22,589 bases of DNA from Bacillota bacterium (lineage in GTDB: Bacteria; Bacillota; Bacilli; Paenibacillales; NBRC-103111), in the NCBI GenBank assembly GCA_023391955.1, contig JAEWAA010000433.1:1-22589 (forward strand), read 5' to 3'. Positions 12,909 through 20,368 of the stretch are shown here, piece by piece. Position 1 is the first letter of the stretch, and every line of letters begins with the position of its first letter. The notes under the pieces are model-generated. The model was not told the DNA's origin and searched no databases. It saw only the letters and a program-made list of their open reading frames with translations. Both the position numbers and the translations under genes were made by a program.

Positions 12909-13104
12909 GAATAGAGGAATGGAAGGCTCCGCTATTCCCCGCCCAACAGCGAAAAGGAACCGGATAAGGGAAGGCATATTTCCCTTATTCGGCTCCACAA
13001 CGCATCAAAACCCCCTACAACGGCAAAATAACGGAAGCACAGCTTCCGTTATCCGCCTATAAACCGCCTTAAAAGATAAATAGCGGAACATAGCCTTCCG
13101 CTAT
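12909..13104. repeat. Array of four related hairpin repeats
   Basis: These fill the gene-free stretch 12843-13134. Four imperfect palindromes occur at 12909-12937, 12960-12992, 13028-13052 and 13080-13104, spaced 52-64 bp centre to centre. The consensus is ATARSGGAA, a 3-7 bp loop, then TTCCSYTAT. The third copy is perfect (ATAACGGAAGC, loop ACA, GCTTCCGTTAT). The first is the most degenerate. None has a T tract, so they are not ordinary terminators. They lie upstream of the chimeric gene and downstream of the oxidoreductase gene. Confidence 0.8.
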
Positions 13105-13134
13105 CCCATGCCAAACCCCAACACAGCCGCCCGC

Positions 13135-14052
13135 TTACAGCCGCTCAATCAGCCGGTGGACCGGCAGCACCTTGTCGGCGCTGATGGAGCAGGCTGCCGG
13201 ATCAGACAGGCTGGCCAGGAAATGCTCCACCGCCCCGGTAAAACCGCGGCGCTGGGGAACGGGCTCCCAGCTGCCGAAGCCAGCCTCACGGACTGCGCCT
13301 CCGGCTTCTGCAAACATGCCCTGCTCCAGATTCACCACCCGGGCGCTCCTGCCGCCACCGTGCAGCTCCAGCCGCTCCAGGTCCAGACCTGCGCTGCGGA
13401 CCATGCTGAAGGACGCTTCACCGGAGTCAAGCGCCAGAGTGCCTGTTCCCCACAGAAGGCGCCCCTCTACATCCACCTGCTGGCGGTACCGGACCTCCGG
13501 TTCTGTCTCGCCGGACAACCACAGCACCAGATCCATCATATGGATCAGATCATCATACAGAGTTTGTTTGGCGCTGTGCTTCTGCTGCCGGATACGGTGC
13601 TTCTCTGCGGTGCACAGCCGGAAGCCTCCGGCCCCTTCCATCCAGGCTTTGGCTTCCGCATACAGCGGAGCAAAACGGCGGTTAAAGCCCACTGCCAGCA
13701 GCTTTCCCGTTTCCCTGGCACATACGGCCATCTCCTCCGATTCGCCGATTTCGTAGGACAGCGGCTTGTCTACATACACAGACACACCAGCCTGCAAACA
13801 TTGCATCACAATCCCGTAATGGGTTTCCGTTGGACTATGCACAAACACGGCATCAAGCTCCGCCTCTCCCAATAACCGGTCCAGTCCGGTATACCGTCCG
13901 GCCACCCGGAGACTCTGCCCCACCCGCTCTACCGTCTCGGCGGAACGGCTCATCACCGCTGTGATTTCCACCCCGCTGTGGGCAGCCAACACAGGTAAAT
14001 AGGCCTTCTGCGCAATATCCCCCAAACCGATGATCCCCACTTTTGCCCTCAT
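13135..14052 (-). CDS. Gfo/Idh/MocA-family NAD(P)-dependent oxidoreductase
   Basis: A 305-residue cytoplasmic dehydrogenase. The N-terminal Rossmann fold has VGIIGLGDIAQKAYLP (about residues 4-19) for dinucleotide binding. The family EKP motif appears as YVDKPLSYE near residue 97-105, with Asp in place of Glu, and is followed by VGFNRRFAPLY. The C-terminal alpha/beta domain includes a DDLIHMMDLVLWL segment carrying the His/Asp often involved in catalysis. Members oxidise or epimerise sugars, inositols and related polyols. The substrate is not evident. ATG 14052 has GGGAGG 7 nt upstream; a longer start at 14076 lacks a site. It is separated from the sugar-uptake cluster by a divergent gene and a terminator, so it is probably an independent unit. 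Confidence 0.88.
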   Translation of the reverse strand: MRAKVGIIGLGDIAQKAYLPVLAAHSGVEITAVMSRSAETVERVGQSLRVAGRYTGLDRLLGEAELDAVFVHSPTETHYGIVMQCLQAGVSVYVDKPLSYEIGESEEMAVCARETGKLLAVGFNRRFAPLYAEAKAWMEGAGGFRLCTAEKHRIRQQKHSAKQTLYDDLIHMMDLVLWLSGETEPEVRYRQQVDVEGRLLWGTGTLALDSGEASFSMVRSAGLDLERLELHGGGRSARVVNLEQGMFAEAGGAVREAGFGSWEPVPQRRGFTGAVEHFLASLSDPAACSISADKVLPVHRLIERL

Positions 14053-14169
14053 TCGGATTCCTCCCGCAATTGTCATTTTTCAACAGCTTTTAACCCGGCT
14101 CCGCTTATGGTAAGATAGTCATGTTATCCATATTGTCTTCATGATCGACTTAGGAGGCCTTCTAACCTA

Positions 14170-14730
14170 ATGACCAAATCCAAACACAGCCTGGCCCTTA
14201 CTGCCGGCCTGATTCTCTTCTGTGGCCTGATTGCTTCGGCTATCTTGCTGGAATCGGCTTATTTGCTGTATGCCGCTACCGGCATCCCTATTCTGCTGGT
14301 CCCCTTCATTCCCGACCTGAAAACCAGCCAGACGGTGAAGCCGGGCCAATCCGCTCCCCGGATGCGGGTATACCGCACGAATAATGAAAGCGGGGAAGGG
14401 TTTATTATTCTGGAAGCTCTCCACGGGGGCATACCCTGGAATAAAAAGCGTCTGTATTTCCCCTTGGACGGACTGCCTGCATCCACACCTTCCGCTTACC
14501 CGGCAGGGACGGCAGGTATTCCCGTTCTGCAATACGACCTTGTACCCCACCGCCGCCGGAAGGACTTGTACGGCATTGAGCTGGCTAACGTGGCCGCCCG
14601 GTTCCGCACCCTGTCTTATACCACCGACGAGGTAACCCGGCTTGTGATCAGCCTGGAGGATCTGCGCCCTGCAGACCCGGCCAAAACAGAGCACCGGACG
14701 GCGCCCGTCCGCAACAGCTTCCCCGCTTAA
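14170..14730 (+). CDS. Uncharacterised membrane-anchored protein
   Basis: A 186-residue protein I do not recognise. Residues 8-50 hold two closely spaced hydrophobic segments (ALTAGLILFCGLIASAILL and then LLYAATGIPILLVPFI), forming a hairpin or a long anchor. The remaining 135 residues are hydrophilic, with Pro-rich and Arg-rich stretches (DLVPHRRRKDLYGIELANV, then PADPAKTEHRTAPVR), and are probably a soluble domain on one face of the membrane. ATG 14170 is the only plausible start; AGGAGG lies 12 nt upstream, a slightly long spacing. It is divergent from the oxidoreductase gene and ends before a bidirectional terminator. No neighbour suggests a function. Confidence 0.7.
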   Translation: MTKSKHSLALTAGLILFCGLIASAILLESAYLLYAATGIPILLVPFIPDLKTSQTVKPGQSAPRMRVYRTNNESGEGFIILEALHGGIPWNKKRLYFPLDGLPASTPSAYPAGTAGIPVLQYDLVPHRRRKDLYGIELANVAARFRTLSYTTDEVTRLVISLEDLRPADPAKTEHRTAPVRNSFPA

Positions 14731-14780
14731 ATCAACGGCTCATTGTTGTGAAAATAGTATCATATCCCTTTTCCAATGAA

Positions 14781-14825
14781 AAGAAGAACACCGAGTGCCC
14801 TTGGGCCCGGTGTTCTTCTTACATT
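14781..14825. terminator. Bidirectional terminator
   Basis: A perfect 13-bp stem, AAGAAGAACACCG (14781-14793) with CGGTGTTCTTCTT (14808-14820), and a 14-nt loop. CTTCTTTT follows on the minus strand and CTTCTTACATTT on the plus strand. It lies between the convergent unknown gene and the solute-binding-protein gene and probably serves both. Confidence 0.85.
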
Positions 14826-14891
14826 TAGGGAATTCATTTTACAAATTTTGGATATCGACACATCTATCCGGTTTTGCTTAATGCAGGTGAA

Positions 14892-16433
14892 TTATTTTTT
14901 GGTTGCGTACCACTCGTTAATTTCCTTATAGCTGGCTTCCCCGCCGGATTGCTTGTATTTATTCGTAAAGGAATCCACACTAGTCAAAGGCTCTTCACCG
15001 ACAATGACCTTGATTGCGAAATCATTCATCATCTGATTCAGCTGAGAGTTTTCCTTGGAGTAGGTAGGCATAACAGGCGCAACCCCCAGAGGATCGGGAA
15101 TTCTCATTTCCTTCGGCATGACCTTGTTCAGGTAAGCCCAGCCCTCATACAAACGGGCGTCCTTTTGTACCCGTGCTTGCCAGTAAGTGGGGAAATTCTT
15201 TTCGTCGATACCGGTCAAAAAGTTGCTGGACTGATTCCGCTCGTCTGTGAAGGCGGGCTGAATGGGAATGTACATGCCATCCTTGACCGAATAGTGTTTG
15301 CCTTCTACACCAAGTGCAATTTCCTTAAAGGCTTCTTTTTCCAGCTTGGCGTTCATCCACTTGATGGCATCCTCCGGATGTTTGGAGGCCTTTGGTATGA
15401 AGGTAAGTCTGTCGAAACCGGATCTGCTGCCGAGCCCAGCCTTGCCGTCTTTACCCTTGAGAATGGGCAAATAAGCGAATTTGGCATCGGGGAAATTCTT
15501 GTTCAGTGCGTCGCCGATGGAGGGAATGTCCGCCCAGTTCAGCGAAATTACCCCAGCCCTGCCGCTGGTGAACTTCTCCTTCATGGTGGCATCCTTGTTC
15601 ACGGCAAATTCCTTGTCCAGCAGACCTTGCTTGTAGAGGTCGGCTACATAGCCCAGATAGTCCTTGAAGCCCGGGTGCAGCGGCCGGGGCACAAGCTTGC
15701 CGTCCAAAGCATTCCAGTTGTTCGGCATGCCGAAGGCGCCGATCAGATTCTCGATAATAGGCGCACTTCCATTAATGGTCATGGGGGCGCCCTTATCGCC
15801 GTTGCCGCCCGGATCCTTTTCCTTAAAGGCCTTCAGCATGGCAGTGAATTCATCCACCGTTGTCGGCATTTGCAAACCAAGCTTGTCTAGCCAATCCTTG
15901 CGGACCATAAGGCTGGTGCTGGAGAATTCCTGAGCTCTGTTGGGAATGGCATAGATCTTGCCGTCAACCTTTACTGCATTAAAGCTTTCTTCGGAAACAG
16001 CCGCTTTAATATTGGGGCCATACTTGTCAATCAACGGACCCAAGTCCACCAATGCTCCTTTTCTCGCATAATCGGTATATAAGGGCCTGCTATCCGAATA
16101 CGTGATGGAATCATACGGCTCCGCAGAGGAGAGCAGCAGATTCAGCTTGTCATCGGCCTTGTCCGCAGGGAGCATGTCATACTTCACTTTATAACCGGTT
16201 TTCTCTTCAATGACCTTCGCAACAGGATAGGTGTTATAATCATCCTTCATCCAAATTGACAACGCTCTCAAATCAGGCTTGGGACCGCTGTTTGGAGCAG
16301 CCGTTCCGTTTGCGGAAGTTGTCGCTCCGGGAGACGCGCTAGTATTCTTCCCGTCTGAAGAACTGCCACAGCCGGCCGCAGTAATTGCAAGACCTGCAGA
16401 AACGGACAATAGGAGCCATTTGCTTTTTTTCAT
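14892..16433 (-). CDS. Carbohydrate ABC transporter solute-binding lipoprotein (LplA-like)
   Basis: A 513-residue family 1 extracellular binding protein. The lipoprotein signal peptide is MKKSKWLLLSVSAGLAITA followed by AGC, with acylated Cys22, then a Ser/Thr/Gly/Ala-rich spacer. The mature part has the expected periplasmic-binding-type features: IWMKDDYNTYPVAKVIEEKTGYKV near the start, YDSITYSDSRPLYTDYARKGALVDLGPLI, and RKDWLDKLGLQMPTTVDEF, typical of the large LplA/YtcQ-type proteins of Paenibacillus. The start is ATG 16433 with GGAGGGG 5 nt upstream; the longer frame to 16508 has no site. It is the last gene of the transporter operon, 107 bp after the second permease, with a stem-loop between. 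The ligand is probably an oligosaccharide and is not identifiable from sequence. Confidence 0.93.
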   Translation of the reverse strand: MKKSKWLLLSVSAGLAITAAGCGSSSDGKNTSASPGATTSANGTAAPNSGPKPDLRALSIWMKDDYNTYPVAKVIEEKTGYKVKYDMLPADKADDKLNLLLSSAEPYDSITYSDSRPLYTDYARKGALVDLGPLIDKYGPNIKAAVSEESFNAVKVDGKIYAIPNRAQEFSSTSLMVRKDWLDKLGLQMPTTVDEFTAMLKAFKEKDPGGNGDKGAPMTINGSAPIIENLIGAFGMPNNWNALDGKLVPRPLHPGFKDYLGYVADLYKQGLLDKEFAVNKDATMKEKFTSGRAGVISLNWADIPSIGDALNKNFPDAKFAYLPILKGKDGKAGLGSRSGFDRLTFIPKASKHPEDAIKWMNAKLEKEAFKEIALGVEGKHYSVKDGMYIPIQPAFTDERNQSSNFLTGIDEKNFPTYWQARVQKDARLYEGWAYLNKVMPKEMRIPDPLGVAPVMPTYSKENSQLNQMMNDFAIKVIVGEEPLTSVDSFTNKYKQSGGEASYKEINEWYATKK

Positions 16434-16478
16434 GTATACCCCTCCATATTTGTTAATGAATGCTGCTTGTATAGGTAA

Positions 16479-16506
16479 GCCTCTGCCGAGCAGTTCCGCC
16501 AGAGGC
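16479..16506 (-). promoter_or_regulatory. Intercistronic stem-loop before the binding-protein gene
   Basis: GCCTCTG (16479-16485) pairs with CAGAGGC (16500-16506), with possible extension of the stem on both sides. No T tract follows on the minus strand. Such structures between permease and binding-protein genes often stabilise the downstream mRNA so the binding protein is made in excess; that role is inferred. Confidence 0.5.
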
Positions 16507-16540
16507 ACAGCCTACTTGCCATTGCTCTCTTGATATTAGC

Positions 16541-17416
16541 CTAACCTTTGACGGAACCGATCAGTACCCCTTTAATAAAATACTTCTGCAGGAAGGGATA
16601 CACACACAGAATCGGAACGGTGGAAGCCACAACTGTAGCTGCCCGGATGCCCTCGGGTGACATATTCATCAGATCATCGACGCTTTTGTTGGCGGCGTTG
16701 GAGGTGTCGGCATCCATGACCACATCCCGGAGATACAGCTGCAGGGTTTTGAGGGAGGTGTCATTGATGTACAGCATGGGATTGAAAAAGTCATTCCAGA
16801 ACCCCACCGCATAAAACAGCGAGATTGTGGCGATTACCGGCATGGACAGGGGCAGAATAATCCGGAACAGAATGGTATACGTTTTGGCCCCATCGATCCG
16901 TGCGGATTCCTCCAAGGCCTCCGGAAGATTCTCGTAATAGCTTTTAATAATCAGCATATTGAACACACTGATCATGCCGGGCAGAATCAAGGCCCACAGG
17001 TTGTTGATCAGATTGAGATTGCGCATCAGCAGATAATTGGGAATCATCCCTCCGCTAAACAGCATGGTGAATACGAACAGCACCATGACGAAGGAAATGC
17101 CGGGCAAGTGACGCTTGGACAACGGATAAGCAGTAACCGCCGTCAGCAGAATGGACAACACGGTTCCCACAACCGTAACCCCGACAGAGACCGTAAATGC
17201 CCGGATGAAGATATCCGAGGATACGACCTGCCTGAGCGTATCCAACTGGAAGCCTACAGGGAAGATCCCCACCTTGCCTGAAATAATCGCCCATTCCTCA
17301 CTGACGGATTTAGAGAATACATTGGCTAATGGCAGAAGCATGGCCATACCCATGATGATCAGGAACAGATAAACAAAGCTGTCCAAAAACCAATCCCCGG
17401 CTGTTTTATTTTTCAT
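16541..17416 (-). CDS. ABC transporter permease, LplC/YtcP type
   Basis: A 291-residue inner-membrane permease for carbohydrate uptake. Six hydrophobic segments are visible (about 12-34, 75-97, 107-130, 141-161, 185-208 and 257-276). The ATPase-coupling EAA loop is EALEESARIDGAKTYTILFR (about residues 164-183), followed by ILPLSMPVIATI. The C terminus, KYFIKGVLIGSVKG, is the typical ending of the LplC/CUT1 group. AAAGGAGGG lies 8 nt before the ATG, and the gene is 20 bp after the partner permease. The pair makes the membrane channel. No ATPase gene is present, which is usual because CUT1 systems in Bacillales share MsmX-like ATPases encoded elsewhere. Confidence 0.94.
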   Translation of the reverse strand: MKNKTAGDWFLDSFVYLFLIIMGMAMLLPLANVFSKSVSEEWAIISGKVGIFPVGFQLDTLRQVVSSDIFIRAFTVSVGVTVVGTVLSILLTAVTAYPLSKRHLPGISFVMVLFVFTMLFSGGMIPNYLLMRNLNLINNLWALILPGMISVFNMLIIKSYYENLPEALEESARIDGAKTYTILFRIILPLSMPVIATISLFYAVGFWNDFFNPMLYINDTSLKTLQLYLRDVVMDADTSNAANKSVDDLMNMSPEGIRAATVVASTVPILCVYPFLQKYFIKGVLIGSVKG

Positions 17417-17436
17417 TGTGCCATCCCTCCTTTACA

Positions 17437-18402
17437 CTACCAGATTCCCCGGTTTAGCAGTTTTTTGCTGATATAGTTGCCGGAAATCACTAGGATAAAG
17501 CCGACTACCGAATTAAACAGGCCCACCGCCGTACTGAAGCTGTAATCCATCTTCCCCAGACCGACACGGTATACGAAGGTACCGATGACATCCCCTGTTT
17601 GGTAAACCACGGGATTGTACATGGTCAAGATCTGCTCCGTCCCCGCTTCCAGCACATTGCCCAGGCGGAGAATAAACATCAATACGATGGTAGGAAGAAT
17701 GCCTGGCAGGGAAATATACAGCATCTTCCGGATCCGGCCCGCACCGTCGATGGAGGCGGCTTCGTACTGCTCCTGGTCAATACCGGAGATGGCGGCAATG
17801 AACACAATGGCGTTCCAGCCCACTTCCTTCCAGCCCGCCGTGAATACCACCACACTCCGGAAGTATGAATTGCTCATAAAGAAGCTGATAGGCTCTCCAC
17901 CAAACGACTGGATTATATTGTTTATCAATCCGCCCGAAGGGGACAGAATAGTGATGAATAATCCGGAAATAATAACCCATGACAGGAAGTGGGGCAAATA
18001 AATAATCGTCTGAATGGTCCGCTTGAATACCATTACCCGAACCTCATTCAATATCAATGCAATAAGAATGGGTATCGGGAACAGCAGGACAATCTTGTAT
18101 ACGCTGATCAAAAGGGTGTTGGTAAACACCTGGGCAAATTCCTCAGAATGAATCAGCTTCTGGAACTGCTCAAAGCCCACCCAGTCGCTTCCGCTGATTC
18201 CTTCGAAGATGTTAAAATCCTGAAACGCGATCACAACTCCGTACATGGGCGTGTACTTGAAGATCAATAAAAAAATAAGCCCCGGAATCAATAATAGGTA
18301 ATAATCCACATTCCGCATGGCCAGCTTCCATTTGCTTGAGTTCGCGCGTTTGGCTGCCGGAGCATGTGTGTTTTTGTTCAAATCTGTTGCACTTACGCTC
18401 AT
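17437..18402 (-). CDS. ABC transporter permease, LplB/YteP type
   Basis: A 321-residue permease, partner of the next gene. A hydrophilic N terminus (about 30 residues) precedes the first segment in DYYLLLIPGLIFLLIFKYTP. The PMYGVVIAFQDFN loop and about six helices follow. The EAA coupling loop is EQYEAASIDGAGRIRKMLYI (about 214-233), then SLPGILPTIVLMF. The ending YISKKLLNRGIW is characteristic of the LplB group. The ATG at 18402 has GGAGGTG 6 nt upstream; the alternative ATG at 18417 is inside that site. It is the first transporter gene, 99 bp after the sensor kinase, with its own probable promoter. Confidence 0.94.
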   Translation of the reverse strand: MSVSATDLNKNTHAPAAKRANSSKWKLAMRNVDYYLLLIPGLIFLLIFKYTPMYGVVIAFQDFNIFEGISGSDWVGFEQFQKLIHSEEFAQVFTNTLLISVYKIVLLFPIPILIALILNEVRVMVFKRTIQTIIYLPHFLSWVIISGLFITILSPSGGLINNIIQSFGGEPISFFMSNSYFRSVVVFTAGWKEVGWNAIVFIAAISGIDQEQYEAASIDGAGRIRKMLYISLPGILPTIVLMFILRLGNVLEAGTEQILTMYNPVVYQTGDVIGTFVYRVGLGKMDYSFSTAVGLFNSVVGFILVISGNYISKKLLNRGIW

Positions 18403-18441
18403 TCCGGTCACCTCCATGTCCTCTGTTTATCTGATGTACTT

Positions 18442-18471
18442 ATTATACACAGCACATGAGAACGCTTTACA
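18442..18471 (-). promoter_or_regulatory. Candidate promoter and cre-like site of the transporter operon
   Basis: On the minus strand TATAAT (18442-18447) is a perfect -10, 17 bp from a weak -35 (GTAAAG). The -35 lies inside TGTAAAGCGTTCTCA (18457-18471), a dyad resembling a CcpA cre box but with several departures from TGWAANCGNTNWCA. The weak -35 fits a promoter needing an activator such as the nearby AraC-type regulator. Confidence 0.45.
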
Positions 18472-18501
18472 GGAGGTAATCCTACTATTTCTGGTCTCTC
18501 G

Positions 18502-20352
18502 TTATTGTTCTTGCGGACCGATGGCTTTGACCCGCACATAAATGGTTGTTCCTTGGCCAGGTATGGTTTCAATGGATAAACCATACTGCTCACCTGCAAA
18601 AATACGGATTCTTTCGTTCACATTATATAAGCCGTACGAGCTGCCAGAACCGTCAGCCCGCATGTCCGGGCGGGGCAGCAGCAAGAGCTTCTTGGCCGTC
18701 TCCTCCTCCATGCCGATTCCGTCATCCGTGACCGAAAGCAGCAGGGTATCCTGCTCCAGCTTGGCGGCAATCCGGATGCTGCCCCTTTTATCCTTGGCTT
18801 TCCGTATCCCGTGAAGCAGCGCATTTTCCACCAGAGGCTGCAGAGTTAGCTTGGGAATCAGATACCCTTCCAGACCGGGCTGCGCTTCAATGTGGAAGGA
18901 GAAGGTGGAGGGAAAACGGTTTTGCTGAATCTCCAGATAGACCTGGGCCAGATTTAATTCATCCGCGACACTGACATTATCCTTGCCCTTATTCAGGCTA
19001 AGCCGGAAATATTGGGCCAGTGCCTCGATCATTTGGCTGGTGTCCTCGGCATGATGGGCAATGGCCGACCAATTGATCATGTCCAGAGTGTTGTACAAAA
19101 AATGGGGATTGATTTGGGCCTGCAGTGCCTTCAGCTGCGCCTCCCGCTCCAATACCTTGGCTTGGTAGGTTTCCTCCATCAGATTATTGACCTTGCGGAT
19201 CAGCTGGTCCACACTCCGCTCCAGAAGACGGAAATCCCCTTCCGGCGCATGGCGGTACTCCTCCAACCAGCCCACACCTTCCTTGCGCATCATTTTCAAT
19301 ACCACCTGAATTCGTTTGGTTAGACCTTGAATGGTAAAGGTCAGCAAAACAAAAACCAAAACCAGAAACAGAACGGTGATGGCTACGACTGTGGCAATGC
19401 TGGTGAACTGATTTTGGGTCACGGCACGGTGGGCGATTTCCGATTGGGATACCTCAGCCAGCAGCTTCCACCCGGTGGATTCAATCGACGCGAACATCAC
19501 ATACACATTCTCTCTGCCATCGTTCCGTTTCACAATGCCTTCATCGGTCTGGAGTACGGTATGCATGATCTCCTCCGGCAAATCACCGCCGGTATGCTCT
19601 CCGCCGCTTCCATCAGCAGGAGCCCCCAATGCATAAATCAGCCTTCCCTCTTTATCTACGATATAAGGAGAATAAACCGCAGATAAATTGACTCCCGACA
19701 TAACCTCCTTCAATACCTGATTCGAGATATCCAGCATAAGCACACCCAATATCTCCCCGTATTGAAGCGGATTGCGGAGCACTCTCCCTACAGAGAAAAC
19801 ATCCTTTTCCTCCATATCCAAGTAATTCTCCCGATACACGCCCGTCCAGACCATTCCTCCGCCGGCATCCATAATGTCCTTGTACCACGGACGTTTCTCC
19901 AGCATGGACATGGGCAGAAGATTGATCCGGTCTCCGGCATACAAACGGGAGGGATCCACAAAAATCCGAAACCGTTGGATATCCGTATTGGTCTGCACCG
20001 TATCCGCCAGATTGCGCAGGCTCTTCATTTGCTCCAATTGTTCGCTGATCGTGCTCTGGGGCAACAGGCTGGTGTACATCTCCTTATTCATAAAAACCGA
20101 ATTACTGATATCGAGAATATGGTCCAGCTTGTAGGTCAGATTCATCCCCGCTTGACGTAAGGTCTGCTGCATAGAGCGGGTAACCTCCTGCTCCAGAATC
20201 TCCGAGGAGCGCTGATAATAAGAGGCCAGCATGATTGTAACGGGCAAAAGAATAAACACAACATATGCCAATATCCATTTTTTGGCAGAAAGTATCCCTT
20301 GCCATAGATCCTTCAAATAATCCCAATTAAGTTTCAACGATTTTTTTCCCAA
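18502..20352 (-). CDS. YesM-type sensor histidine kinase
   Basis: A 616-residue membrane sensor of the His_kinase/LytS-YesM class. The first transmembrane helix is about 27-44. An extracellular cache-like domain (about 45-312) is followed by a second helix at about 318-340, a HAMP-like linker and a short coiled coil. The phosphorylation motif is ALQAQINPHFLYNTLDMINW, with His417. The ATPase domain has the N box with LVENALLHGIRKA and the glycine box DDGIGM. The start is TTG at 20352 with GGGGGA about 5 nt upstream, 16 bp after the response-regulator stop. These kinases sense extracellular sugars, sometimes with the binding protein, and signal to the YesN-type partner encoded just upstream to induce the uptake genes downstream. 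Confidence 0.94.
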   Translation of the reverse strand: MGKKSLKLNWDYLKDLWQGILSAKKWILAYVVFILLPVTIMLASYYQRSSEILEQEVTRSMQQTLRQAGMNLTYKLDHILDISNSVFMNKEMYTSLLPQSTISEQLEQMKSLRNLADTVQTNTDIQRFRIFVDPSRLYAGDRINLLPMSMLEKRPWYKDIMDAGGGMVWTGVYRENYLDMEEKDVFSVGRVLRNPLQYGEILGVLMLDISNQVLKEVMSGVNLSAVYSPYIVDKEGRLIYALGAPADGSGGEHTGGDLPEEIMHTVLQTDEGIVKRNDGRENVYVMFASIESTGWKLLAEVSQSEIAHRAVTQNQFTSIATVVAITVLFLVLVFVLLTFTIQGLTKRIQVVLKMMRKEGVGWLEEYRHAPEGDFRLLERSVDQLIRKVNNLMEETYQAKVLEREAQLKALQAQINPHFLYNTLDMINWSAIAHHAEDTSQMIEALAQYFRLSLNKGKDNVSVADELNLAQVYLEIQQNRFPSTFSFHIEAQPGLEGYLIPKLTLQPLVENALLHGIRKAKDKRGSIRIAAKLEQDTLLLSVTDDGIGMEEETAKKLLLLPRPDMRADGSGSSYGLYNVNERIRIFAGEQYGLSIETIPGQGTTIYVRVKAIGPQEQ

Positions 20353-20368
20353 GGTTCTCCCCCTTTAC

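Noticed and set aside
12909..13104. CRISPR-like spacing of the four hairpin repeats
   Set aside because: Repeats are palindromic and vary in sequence, spacers differ in length, there are only four units and no cas gene is present.
14874..15890. 338-aa plus-strand open frame opposite the binding-protein gene
   Set aside because: No family resemblance, and the minus-strand lipoprotein is clear.
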